This document shows positions 31,888 to 42,121 of a stretch of DNA of 64,000 bases, one piece after another. The stretch covers positions 65,529,234 through 65,593,233 of the forward strand of contig OY726567.1 of assembly GCA_963383645.1 (NCBI GenBank), given 5' to 3'. The first letter of the stretch is position 1. Every line of letters starts with the position of its first letter. This DNA comes from Muscardinus avellanarius. Its lineage: Eukaryota > Chordata > Mammalia > Rodentia > Gliridae. Made by a program: the position numbers and the translations under genes. Below the pieces are notes generated by a model. That model saw only the letters and a list, made by a program, of their open reading frames with translations. It made no database searches and had not been told where the DNA came from.

Positions 31888-32345
31888 TTTTTTTTGAGCA
31901 CTAGTCCGGATCTCTGGAAGGCGTGATGCACTCAGCCACCACTGCTGTAAGTTGTAGTTGATGTTTGCGCAGGAGGAACAGATGACCACAATTCCGATGA
32001 TCCGCAGCTGACCACTTCAGGTCCCTGGTTGCCCTCCTGTTAGTCCCTGGAGTAGGGTGCAGTGAGACAAGTTGTTGCTAGTTTGGTTCCAGTGGCTACA
32101 AGGCAGGCGGAATTCCCCTCTGGTGGTCTGAATCCTTGGAGGGTATGGTGAGCTCGGCCACCACCACTGGAAGCTGCAGCCTGTGTTTGAGCAGGAAGTA
32201 CTAATGGCCCACAACTCAGATGACCTGCAGTTGCTCATTTCAGAACCCTTGGGTCTTTTCCTGTTTGTCTCAGAAGTCAGATGTAGTGAGGCAAAATGGC
32301 ACCGCTGTGATGACTGCCCCTGCAAGGTGGGCAGGTTTCTTTTCT
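31888..32345 (-). repeat. Two tandem L1 5'UTR monomers, period 225 bp
   Basis: The segment CCACCACTG-[GAAGCTG] recurs at 31936 and 32161 (225-bp offset) together with its surroundings (GGATCTCTGGAAGG.. / GAATCCTTGGAGGG.., GGTCCCTGG.. / GAACCCTTGG..). The same two monomers occur at 59560-60010. Tandem promoter monomers are known from mouse L1 5'UTRs. Confidence 0.75.
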
Positions 32346-32509
32346 GCTCTCTGATCAGTCTTCTAACCTTTCTTTTCCTCTGGCTTTGTACCTATCATGG
32401 TATTTCTCTACTGGTAGTATTTTCGGGCTTTGTAGAATGCTGTTTGCAAGACAATGAAGATCAGGTGTCAGCAGGACTGGTATGTGCTGCTTCACTCTCT
32501 CTCCATCCT

Positions 32510-33630
32510 CCTGGAAGTTGATTATTTTTATTTTAAACAGGGTCTTGCTAAGTTGCTGAGGCTGGCCTCATACCTGCAGTCCTCTTGTCTCAGCTTCCCA
32601 AGTACTGGGATTATAGGCATGTGCCACCGCACTCAACTTTTAGGTTTATAAGTTATATTTGACAATGTTTTAGCATCATGTATTTTTTAGCAAATAGGTA
32701 TAGGTTTCTAAGCCAAAGCAATAAGCAAGACACAGTAAGATCATTCTGGCTGCATCCTGAGTCCTCTGTCTGGTTCTCTCCCCTCACTGTCCATGTAGGG
32801 GCCAACTTATTTTTTAATTTTTTTTGTGGTACCACGGATTGAACCCAGGGGCATTCTACCTCTGAGCTACACCCCAGCCCATTTTTTATTCTGTATTTTG
32901 AAACAGGGTCCCACTAATTTGCTGAGGCCTTCACTAAGTATCTGAAGCTGGCCTTAAACCTGTGATCCTACTGTCTCAGCCTCCCACATACTGAGATTGC
33001 AAGGAAATGTTACCATGCCCAGCTCTCATTCTTTAATTTTTTAAATACAAAACATATACACACACATCCACATTCATGTGCCCCCAGTATGCCTGTTCTT
33101 TTTGGTTCTTAGCAAAGCAAAACTAAAACCAGCCATTGCACATCATCTGACTCTTTCTTTGTGTTTTCTTTCCTCTCTTCATAAGTATACATCCTGAAAT
33201 GTCAGCCATCAAAAACCTCTGCATCACATCAGAGTTGCCAGTGCTCCATCCTGTGGTGCAGTGCTCCAGGATTTATTAAAAATCTCTGGTTGAGCCAGGT
33301 ATGGTGGTGCACATTTGTAATTGCCGTGCTTGGGAGGCGGAGACAGGAGAATCACACAGGTTCAAAGCCCGACTCACTGGCTTAAGAGACCCTGTTTCCA
33401 AATAAAATAAAACATAGGTCTGGGAGTGTAGCCCAGAGGTAGAAGGGTTCCATTCCCAGTACCACACACACAAAAAATCTCTGGTTGAGCTTGAATGAAC
33501 TACAGTCATTATAGAGTTGCAAATAGTTGTATATGTTACAGTTTTGGAGTTCAGAGAGGTGGCAGAGGTCTATAATCCCAGTTATTGAAAGGCTGAGACT
33601 GGAAGATCCCAGATTCAAGGCCAGCCTCAG
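32510..33630. mobile_element. SINEs and unit spacer
   Basis: Antisense B1 monomer 32520-32640; single-copy spacer 32641-32810; antisense B1-dID 32820-33025; spacer 33030-33285 (matches 60.83-61.05k); sense SINE 33290-33470; sense B1 monomer 33545-33630, cut by the ERV insertion and resuming at 35331. Confidence 0.75.
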
Positions 33631-34008
33631 TGTTGCAACCCTAAGGCTCTGACCAGCAGAGCCTGGGAAGAAACACATGAATGCCGACTTGCTGATGATG
33701 CTTCCTCTTTAATGCTTCCCCCTCAATGCGCACAGCAGGCAAATATATATCAGTCTCATAACCCCTCCCTCATCACTCCACCAACCCCAAGCTTCCCACA
33801 GCTAGGGCATGCACATTTCTAACCCTCTCATAGGCGGGCTGGTGGTAGCACAAGGCGCTGCATCACTGATCATCCGTAGGGCGCCTGATAGGGCTCAATG
33901 CGCAGGCTCAGGGCACCGCCAGCCTCGTGAGCCTTGTGACTTGGCCACATGCCTAGGCGCCATCTTGAGCCACTGCCCCATCTCGGTCTAGCTGAGTGGG
34001 CCCCGACA
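33631..34008 (-). repeat. ERV 3' LTR, 378 bp
   Basis: Begins (coding strand) TGTCGGGGCCC at 34008 and ends GGTTGCAACA at 33631. Contains about 160 bp (roughly 33664-33823) that the 5' LTR lacks. Confidence 0.85.
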
Positions 34009-34216
34009 TCTCCCCCTTTTTGTTTTATTAAAATTAAGGCTCGGGACCGTGCCTGTCTTAGGTTGTCGAACCTCAAGGATCATTCTTACCCGTCATCGGG
34101 AAAGCAATAGCATGATTATTCCCCTGTCTTAGGTTGATATGATCCCGGGGATGATCGTACCCGTCTTTGACTACCGATCCAGCATATTGAGCCATACGTG
34201 AGGAGATGAGCCAGCT

Positions 34217-34660
34217 TCAAGGGCAGCCAGAGCTTGCACCAGCATGTGCTGTTGTTGCACAGTTTGTTGTCGAATACGTCTGATATATCCAACCAGGACA
34301 CAGCATACTACCACCAGTAAAAAATGCCCAGAATGCCACGCCATCCCAATCTCTTAAGAAGCCCACTGTCCCCTGTATCAGGTCCATCCATTGTTGTACT
34401 GAGGCAATCTCCACGTGGGTAGATTTGATCGTGACAATGGATGCTCGAAGTTCTGTCATAGTCTGTTCAAATTTATGGCTCCAATTTCCCAGAAGCATTC
34501 TGCCTATCTGTCGGGGTAGATTGCCTGCACGGGAAAAATTCTGATATTGCACAGAGGTTATGCATAATCCAGACAATTTTTGAATACATGGTACTATGGC
34601 CATCTGTCCCAAGATGTCGACCTGTTCTTGTAATAGGTCCACTCTTTGATTTACCATCAT
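34217..34660 (-). pseudogene. ERV env transmembrane-subunit remnant
   Basis: A 147-codon open stretch resembling the betaretroviral/ERVK transmembrane subunit ectodomain: a helical LLQEQVDILGQM block near residue 9, a CIQKLSGLCITSVQ cysteine region near residue 25, and a tryptophan-rich WMDLIQGTVGFLRDWDGVAFW stretch before the former membrane anchor. The surface subunit and signal peptide are missing and the frame closes early. It is an old, partial copy with no start of its own. Confidence 0.65.
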
Positions 34661-34689
34661 TATGCCTGCTTTAAGCTGTCCATTTATTT

Positions 34690-35062
34690 CACTCCTCGCT
34701 TAAAAAGAATCTTACAGACAGCCTCTTTGACTTTCATAGTAGTAACCTTAGCTTTCTACTTCGTCGCTAAATCCTGCGAACCTACACAGTGCTGTCCCTT
34801 CGTCGCTTAACCTTAGACCCCATGATAAGTCTTGCTTCGTCGCAATCCGCGAACCTTATGCTTCATCGCTATCTGCGAACCTTATGCTTCGTTGCTAAAT
34901 CCTGCGAACATACACAGCGCTGTCCCTACGTCGCTTAACCTTAGACCCCATCCCTTCTTCATCACTTACTGCGATCCTTAACTTCGTCACTATGCCGTGA
35001 ACCTTATAGCGCTATCCCTTCGCTGCTTATCTGCGAACTTTTTTCCACGGCGTTCCCCGTAC
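34690..35062. repeat. Minisatellite-like array in the ERV leader
   Basis: Irregular repeats of about 25-30 bp built from CTTCGTCGCTA and CCTGCGAACCTTA words, at least eight copies, some grouped into a longer unit (TACACAGCGCTGTCCCT..CGCTTAACCTTAGACCCCAT occurs twice, at about 34782 and 34911). Confidence 0.85.
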
Positions 35063-35112
35063 GGGCCACCACTTGTCCCATCCCTACGGTGTTCCCGGGT
35101 TTCGGCTCCACT

Positions 35113-35330
35113 TGTCGCATCCCTAGGTCTCTGACCTGCAGAGCCCCTCTCATAGGTGGGCTGGTGGTAACACGAGGCGCTGTGTCACTGATCATCTGTA
35201 GGGCGCCTGATAGGGCTCACTGCGCAGGCTCAGGGCACCGCCAGCCTTGTGAGTCTCATGACTTGGCCACATGCCTAGGCGCCATCTTGAGCCACTGCCC
35301 CATCCCGGTCTAGCCGAGTGGGCCCCGACA
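35113..35330 (-). repeat. ERV 5' LTR with internal deletion, 218 bp
   Basis: Same termini as the 3' LTR (TGTCGGGGCCC at the right, TGCGACA at the left), but a block of about 160 bp between CTGCAGAGCC and CCTCTCATAGG is missing. Confidence 0.85.
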
Positions 35331-35336
35331 CCTCAG

Positions 35337-35825
35337 TACCTTTGGGAGGCCCTCAGAAGAGAAATTTACTAACGGGTTGAGTGGGTATGGTGGCACACTT
35401 TTGTAATCTCAGTACTTTAGAGGCTGAGACAACAGATTGCAAGTGCACAGCCAGCCTCAGCTACTTAGTGAGGTTTTCCACAACTTAGTGAAAACTTGTT
35501 TCAAAATAAATAATAAAAAGCAGGGCAGGGGGGTATAGCTTAGTGGTAGAATGCCCTTGAATAAATCTCTAGTTCTCAAAACAAATTTTTCTCACCTTCA
35601 TTTTTTTGTTTTTGCTGTGCTTGGAATGGAATCCAGAGGCATTCTACCTCAAGCTACACTCCCAGCCCTATTTTTTTGTATTCTTTATTTTGAAACAGGG
35701 TTGCACTGAATTGCAAAGGGCCTCACTAAGTACTAGCTGAGGCTGTCCTTGACCATGTTTCTGCTGTCTCAGCCTTTCAAAATTGTGGTTACAAGTGTGT
35801 ACCACCATACCTGCTTCTCATATTT
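35337..35825. mobile_element. Sense and antisense B1-dID SINEs
   Basis: Sense SINE about 35370-35575, antisense SINE about 35600-35820; both have direct counterparts at 61235-61670. Confidence 0.8.
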
Positions 35826-38465
35826 TTAAATTAATTTTTAATACATATTTTTATTGAAAATAAATGGTATACACTTAAACTGTACTTGGCATCCTCTCTC
35901 CCTCACCTCCATTTTCCCTTCCCCCTCCCAACAATGATTGTCCAGGGTAACCATGCTATATTCATACTTTTACCCATATTCAAATGTAGACCCTCATTAA
36001 TCAAGTTCAGCCTTCTTCCTCTCCTATCTTTTTATTCAAACTTTGCTGAGATTTCCCTTCCATTATCTGGAGTCCCTCTGGTATTCCCTATGCTCCCTAG
36101 TTTGGGCATTTTAGAGGAAAGATATGTCTCTTCTCTTTCTGTGCTTGGCTGATCTCACTTAACATAATGCTTTCCAGGACTTTCCATCTTCTTGCAAATG
36201 ACATGATTTTGTTCTTCTTTATAGCTGAATAGAATTCCATTGTGTGTATTTCCCATAATTTTGGAATCCATTCATCTATTGATGGGGACCTGGGTTGGTT
36301 CCATATTTTGGCTATTACAAATTGTGCTGCTATGAAGATAGGTATGCATATGTTGCTGTAGTTCTCTGAATTCAACCCTTTTGGAAAAATACCCAGGAGT
36401 GGTAGAGCTGGATCATATGGTGGATCTATTCCCAGTTTTCTAAGGAATCTCCACACAGATCTTCATAGTGGCTGAACTAGTTTGCACTCCCACCAACAGT
36501 GTAAAAGAGTTCCTCTTTCCCCACATCCTTGCCAGCAATTGTTGTTGTTTGACTTCTTTATGCTTGCCAATCTGACTGGGGTTAGATGGAATCTCAGTAT
36601 AGTTTTGATTTGTATCTTCCTGATGGCCAGTGATGTAGAACATCTTTTCATGTATCTATTGGCCATTTGTATCTCTTCTTTTGTGAAGTGTCTATTTAAT
36701 TCAGTGGCCCATTTCTGGATTGGGTTATTTGTTTTGATAGTTTAGAGTCTTTTGAGCTCTTTGTATATTCTGGATATTAGCCCCTTATCCAAGTGGTGGC
36801 TGGTAAAGATCTTCTCCCATTCTGTAGGCTTCCTCTTTAGGTTATTGATGGTTTCCTTTGATGAGAAGAAACTTTTTAGTTTGATGCCATCCCACTTGTT
36901 AATTCTTGCTTTAATTTCCTGAGCTTTGGAGGTTTTGTTGAGAAAGTTACTTCCTGTGCCTATATGTTGTAGTGTTGAGCCTATGCCCTCCTTTAATAAC
37001 TTCACAGTCTCTGGTCTAATTTCAAAGTCTTTGATCCATCTCGAGTTGATTCCTGTGCATAGTGAGAGGTAAAGATTTAGTTCCATCATTCTGCAAATGG
37101 ATAGCCAGTTCTCTCAGCACCATTTGTTGAAAAGGCTGTCTTTCTTCCAGTGTATGAGGTTGGCCCCCTTGTCAAAGATTAATTGACTCTAGGTATGTGG
37201 GTTTGTTTCTGTATCTTCTATTTTGTTCCACTGGTCAGTATACTTGTTATTGTGCCAGTATCATGCTGTTTTTACTATTATTGCTCTATAGTATAATTTG
37301 AAGTCTGGGATTACGATGCCTCCTGCATGATTCTTATTGCTGAAAATTGCTTTGGCTATTCTGGGTCTTTTCTTTCTCCATATAAAGTTCATGATTGATT
37401 TTTCTAGGTCTATGAAAAATGTCATTGGCATTTTAATGGGAATTGCATTGAATCTATAGATCACTTTAGGCAGAATGGTCATTTTGATGATATTTATTCT
37501 GCCTATCCATGAGCATGGGAAATCTTTTCATCTTCCAAGGTCTCCTTCAATTTCTTTATTTAATGTTTTACAGTTTTTGTTGTAGAGGTCTTTTACATCT
37601 TTGGTTAGGTTTATTCCTAGGTATTTTATTGGTTTTGAGGTTATAGTGAATGGAATTGTTTTCTTTGTTTCTTTCATTGTGGATTTATTGTTGGCGTCAA
37701 GAAAAGCCACTAATTTTTTTTTAGGTTGACTTTGTATCCTGCAACTTTGCTGAATTTGTTAATCAGCTTCAGAAGTCTTTTGGTTGAGTTCTTTGGGTCT
37801 TCTAGATAAAGGATCATGTCATCTGAAAATAAGGATAATTTTAATTCCTCTCTTTCTATTTAAATTCTTTTGATTTTCTTCCCTTGTCTTATTGCTGTGG
37901 CAAGAGTCTCAAGGACTATATTGAAAAGGAGTGGTGATAGTGGGCATCTTTGTCTTGTTCCTGATTTTAGAGGAAATTCTAGCAGGTTTTCCACATTCAA
38001 TATAATGTTGGCTTTGGGTTTATAGTATATTTCCTTAATGATGTTGAAGTAAATTTCTTCTATTCCAATATTCTGCTGTGTTTTTAACATAAATAGGTGT
38101 TGTTGGATTTTGTCTCATGCTTTTTCAGCATCTATTGCTATGATGATGTTGTTTTTGTTCTTGGTTCTATTAATGTGGTGAATATAACATGTATTGATTT
38201 GCATATGTTGAACCAGCCTTGCTTTTCTGGGATGAAACCAACTTGATCGTGGTGTATTATTCTCTTGATATGGTTTTGAATGTGTATGGCTAATATTTTG
38301 TTTAGAATTTTTGCATCTCTGTTCATTAAGGATATTAGTCTGTAGTTTTCCTTTCTTGAGGTATCTTTATTTGGTTTGGGGATTAATGTGATACTGGCCT
38401 TGTAGAAGGAATTTGGGAGAGTTCCATCCCTTTCCATTTCCTGGAACAAATTATGAAGTATTGGT
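35826..38465 (-). mobile_element. 5'-truncated L1 of a second subfamily
   Basis: Minus strand, 3'UTR at 35826-36110 (CCCTCCCAACAATGATTGTCC) and ORF2 C-terminal two-thirds to about 38465. Reads LLGIFPKGLNSENYS at about 36370, [18 protein letters not shown] near 36500, [15 protein letters not shown] near 38390. The active-site codons at 37818-37829 read FSDD instead of FADD. The equivalent place in the neighbouring unit (about 61680-61700) lacks the element. Confidence 0.88.
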
Positions 38466-39118
38466 ATTGCACTAGGAATTGAACCCATGATTCTTCTACC
38501 TTTGAGCTTCACTACTAGCCATTTTATTTTTTACTTTGAAACAAGATCTCAATAAGTTGCTAAAAATCTTACTAAATGGCCAAGGCTGTTCTTGAACCTA
38601 CAATACTTCTGTTACAGCTCCCCAAGTACTGCAATTACAGGTGTGAACCCATGTGTCCAGCTAACAACTACATATCTTCATGCAATAAAGTATAGTTTTC
38701 TGTACATTTTATATTGTGAATTGATCAGCTCAGGATACTTGAGTTATTCTTCATTGAAAGCTCTTGTCATTTCTATTTGCTGAGAACATTCAAAGTCTCC
38801 TCTAGCTACTTAGAATGATACGATATAATGTTGTTAACTGGAAGCCCAGAACTTATTCCTTCTACCTAGCCATGTCTTTGTAACTGTTAGCCAGTCTCTC
38901 TTATATCCCATCCTCCTGTGGTTGAATGGATAAAGCAAATGTGCAATGTATGCAAGTGGAATGCTACTCAGCCATAAAGATGGAGGAAATCCTGTTATTT
39001 GAGATGATAAAGATAGACCCAGAGAAAATAATGTGACATGAAATAAGTAAGGGACAGAAAGACAAACACCATATGATTCCACTGACATGTGAAATCTAAT
39101 CTATCTGTTGTTAGCTAG
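38466..39118. other. SINE and duplicated-unit spacer
   Basis: 38466-38665 is an antisense SINE (AATTGAACCCATGATTCTTC), 38666-39118 is single-copy spacer matching 61885-62333. No gene seen. Confidence 0.6.
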
Positions 39119-39318
39119 NNNNNNNNNNNNNNNNNNNNNNNNNNNNNNNNNNNNNNNNNNNNNNNNNNNNNNNNNNNNNNNNNNNNNNNNNNNNNNNNNN
39201 NNNNNNNNNNNNNNNNNNNNNNNNNNNNNNNNNNNNNNNNNNNNNNNNNNNNNNNNNNNNNNNNNNNNNNNNNNNNNNNNNNNNNNNNNNNNNNNNNNNN
39301 NNNNNNNNNNNNNNNNNN
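39119..39318. other. Assembly gap (200 N)
   Basis: Exactly 200 N. The flanks GTTAGCTAG and GCGTGGTGGAGCAC abut directly in the homologous sequence at 62329-62352, so no bases need be missing. Confidence 0.98.
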
Positions 39319-39510
39319 GCGTGGTGGAGCACACCTGTGATTCCATACTTGGGAGGCTGAGACTAGAGGACTGTGGGTTGCAGAGTAGCCTCCATAACTG
39401 AGAAAGACCCTCAGCAAAGTAGGGAACCCCATTTTCAATACAAGAAACAAACATGGATGGGTCTATACCTCAGAGGAAGAATATCCCTGGGTCCAATTCC
39501 CAGTACAACT
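39319..39510 (+). mobile_element. B1-dID SINE
   Basis: Sense SINE following the gap; direct counterpart at 62335-62530. Confidence 0.8.
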
Positions 39511-39534
39511 AAATAAATAAATCACTTGTTTTTA

Positions 39535-39690
39535 ATGTTCCTATTGATTTGGAATAATGAGTGTTTGACAATTTGCACTTTCTGGAGGCAATAAGAATAA
39601 CCTAGTTCTCTTTTCTCAGTTTCTAACTTCTTCCAATTCAGAAACACAAATCAAAGCCCACAACTTCTCTGCATGGATGGGCTGGTTTTG
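39535..39690 (+). pseudogene. V1R leader and start-codon relic (fragment)
   Basis: The V1R 5' flank is complete: GAGTGTTTGACAATTTGCAC, acceptor CTCTTTTCTCAG ending at 39619, 53 nt of leader, then ATGGATGGGCTGGTT at 39673. After five codons (MDGLV) the sequence switches to unrelated unit DNA (TTTTGGAGCTGGGAG) that also starts the SINE cluster before the next V1R. The rest of this receptor is gone. The switch point has GTTTT shared by both partners, fitting recombination at microhomology. Confidence 0.88.
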
Positions 39691-39810
39691 GAGCTGGGAG
39701 AGGTGGCAAAGACCTATAATCCCAGTACTTGAAAGGCTGAGACAGGAGGATCCTAGATTCAAGACCAGCCTTAGTAACACTGGAAGGCCCTGGGTTCAGT
39801 CCACAGCAAC

Positions 39811-39825
39811 ACACACACACACACA

Positions 39826-39888
<63 letters not shown>

Positions 39889-39966
39889 AAGAGAAGAGAA
39901 GAGAAGAGAAGAGAAGAGAAGAGAAGAGGAGGAGGAGGAGGAGGAGGAGGAGGAGGAGGAGGAGAG
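39811..39966. repeat. (CA)n(GA)n(GAGAA)n(GGA)n microsatellite
   Basis: Mirror of 8672-8799 with an added GAGAA block of about nine units. Confidence 0.97.
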
Positions 39967-40560
39967 AGACAGCAGAGGGGAATATGTCTATGAGGGTGTC
40001 TAAAATATTTACTGATGAGTTGAGCCAGGTGTGGTGGCACAGATTTGTAATCCCAGTACTTGGGAGACTAAGACAGGGAGATGGAAGGTTTGCAGCCAGC
40101 ATCAGATACTTAGTGAGGCTCTCTGCAACTTAACGAGTTTCAAAATAAAGAATAAAAAAATAGGGCTGGAGGTGTAGAATGCCTGTGGATTGAATTCCTA
40201 GTTCCATGGGGGAAAAGAAAAGAACCAGTCTTGGTGGTACATGTTTGTAATCCCAGCATTTGGGAGGCTGAGACAGGAGGATTATGGTTCGTGGCCAGCC
40301 TCAACTACTTACTGAGGCCCTTTGCAACTCAGTGAGACCCTGTTTCAAAATAAAAAATAGGGCCTGCCGTGGTGGAACATGCTTGTAATCCCAGCATTCG
40401 GGAGGCTGAGAATGGAGGATCGTGGTTCGTGGACAGCCTCAGCTACTTAGTGAGGCCCTCTGCAACTCAGTAAGACCCGGTTTCAAAATAAAGAATACAA
40501 AAAATAGGCAGGGATGTGGCTAGGAGGTTGAACGCCCCTGGGTTCCATCCCCAGACCTGC

Positions 40561-40622
40561 AATAAATAAATAAATAATAAATAAATAAATAAATAATAAA
40601 TAAATAAATAAATAAATAAAAA
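40561..40622. repeat. (AAAT)n microsatellite
   Basis: SINE tail expansion, mirror of 8016-8074. Confidence 0.95.
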
Positions 40623-40929
40623 TAGGGCTGGGTAGCCAGACGTGGTGGTGCATGCTTATAATCCCAGCACTTGGGAGGCTGAGACAGATGATCACGCAGG
40701 TTCAAAACCAGCTACAGCTATTTAGTGAGGATCTCAGCAACTTAGTGAGACCCTGTTTCCAAATAAAATATAAAATAGGTCTGGGAATATAGTCTGGAGG
40801 TAGAAAAGCCCCTGGGTTCCACCCCCAGTACCACAAAAAAAAAAAGGGCTGGGTTAACTCAGAGGAAGAATACCCCTGGGTTTAAATTCCAATACCATTA
40901 AATAAGTAAATCACCTGTTCTTAATGTCC

Positions 40930-41061
40930 CTACTGATTTGAAATCATGAGTGTTTGACAAGTTGCATTTTCTAAATGCAATAAGAATAAATCAATTCTCT
41001 TTTTTCAGTCTCTAGCTTCTTCTGGTTCAGAAACAGAAATCAAAGCCCACATCTCCTCTGT
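40930..41061 (+). promoter_or_regulatory. V1R-4 5' leader and splice acceptor
   Basis: CTCTTTTTTCAG ends at 41008, 53 nt before the ATG; near-identical to the leader of the gene at 7575. Confidence 0.6.
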
Positions 41062-41973
41062 ATGGATGGGCTGGTTTCTGTTGACGTGGGCTGGGGGATG
41101 GCCTTCCTCATCCAGACTGCCATGGGAGTCCTCGCAAATTCTGGCCTCCTTTGCCTGTACAACTGCACTTTTCTCACTGCACAGATCTTGAGACCCGCAG
41201 ACTTGATCGTCAGCCAGCTGTTCTTGGCTAACGCCTTGGTGCTTCTGACTAAGGGGATCCCGCAGACCATGGCGGCGTTGGGGGTGAAGTCTTTCCTGGA
41301 TTCCACGGGCTGTAAACTGCTCTTCTATTTACACAGAGTGGCCAGAGGGGCATCCCTGAGCACCACCTGCTTCCTCAGCGGCTTCCAGGCCCTGAAACTG
41401 AGTTCGGGCATCTCTGTGCGGGCAGAGCTCAGAATGCAATCCTGAACGTGCATCGTTCTCTGCTGTTCCTTCTGCTGGGTTCTCCCTTTTGTGTTAAATA
41501 TCAGCATTCCAATGTTTGTAACTGGCCCAATAAAATTTATAAACGTGAACGCAGAGAACATGTACCTGTATTGTTCCTCCCCTGTGAAAGGGGCACTGCA
41601 CTTTTCAGCGACTGCGCTCACTTATGCCTTCTTCGACAGCCTGTGTCTGGCCCTCATGGCCTGGTGCAGCACCTTCATGGTCCTGATGCTGTTCCGCCAC
41701 TGGAGGTGTGTGCAGCGCATGCGCGGTACCAGCCGCGCCCACAGAGTGGCGTGCGAGGTCAGAGCCACCTGCACCATCCTGGTCCCCATGAGCTTGTTCC
41801 TCTCCTTGCACAGTCTGTCTAGTATTTTGTTTTTTTGTGTAATGCAGATCCAGAGCCCAGCGCACTGGCTGAGGAACCTCGCTTTCCTGGTGTCTTCGGG
41901 CTTCTGCACACTCAGCCCCTTCGTGTTTATTTTTAGCGATACCCGCATCTTACAGTTCTACTTCGCCTGCTAG
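41062..41973 (+). pseudogene. V1R pseudogene, single nonsense codon (V1R-4)
   Basis: A full-length V1R of 303 codons with one defect: TGA at 41443-41445 in place of Arg128, at the start of TM4. The frame is otherwise open to TAG at 41971. Over the first 127 codons it differs from the intact 6631-7575 gene at one residue (Gly74 versus Trp74). The middle (VTGPIKFINVNAENMYLY) matches the gene at 62692 instead, and the later LSLHSLSSIL block matches 6631-7575 again, so it is a mosaic. It keeps NIS at 146-148, the glycosylation sequon. The CGA/CGG to TGA change is a typical CpG decay. A truncated 127-residue product would lack TM4-TM7. It could also be a polymorphic null allele. Confidence 0.93.
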
Positions 41974-42115
41974 ACAGGGAGGAGCGGTGTTCAGTCATCA
42001 ACTGAAATGCCAGTTTCTGTGAGGACATTCCGTCATTCTTTACCCCACCATCAGCAGCACATAGGGGTTCATCTATGATGAGAACTGATGGTCAAGGGCT
42101 TGGGATTCTATATGG

Positions 42116-42121
42116 AATAAA
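42116..42121 (+). promoter_or_regulatory. Conserved AATAAA downstream of V1R-4
   Basis: TATGGAATAAAACC context, about 143 nt after the stop. Confidence 0.6.

Larger units (their letters stand above)
25486..32505 (-). mobile_element. Near-full-length L1 (unit B copy)
   Basis: Minus strand. 3'UTR at about 25486-25830 (antisense C-rich text, CATTCTCTCCCCCTCCCTCC), ORF2 at about 25830-29870, ORF1 at about 29955-30900, then a long 5' region to about 32505 that includes an A-rich stretch, a (CA)n run at 31215-31258 and two 5'UTR monomers. A SINE sits inside ORF2 (26717-26961). Reading frames are broken in many places. The homologous L1 at 51785-60175 proves that the insertion predates the unit duplication; the left arm lacks it. 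Confidence 0.88.
33625..35336 (-). mobile_element. Internally deleted class II (ERVK-like) provirus with 6-bp target duplication
   Basis: Element 33631-35330 (1700 bp) flanked by CCTCAG at 33625-33630 and 35331-35336. Termini are TG...CA. Minus orientation: 5' LTR 35113-35330, a short leader with GAA/TCG-rich minisatellite, an env transmembrane-subunit remnant, a polypurine tract at 34009-34021 and 3' LTR 33631-34008. gag, pro and pol are absent. The uninterrupted empty site is at about 61186-61210, where CCAGCCTCAGTACCTTTGGG runs straight on. A degenerate TGG-x-GGCCCGTACGGGG primer-binding-like site adjoins the 5' LTR. Confidence 0.88.
39691..40860 (+). mobile_element. SINE cluster, mirror of 7790-8930
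   Basis: Sense SINEs at about 39691-39815, 40022-40210, 40220-40357, 40360-40560 and 40625-40845. Short frames give the same translation as the mirror cluster for 60-70 residues, so the copies are nearly identical. Confidence 0.9.

Noticed and set aside
34690..35062. Regularly spaced repeats that could suggest a CRISPR array
   Set aside because: Repeat and spacer are not separable, units vary in length, and the array lies inside an ERV of a mammalian genome.
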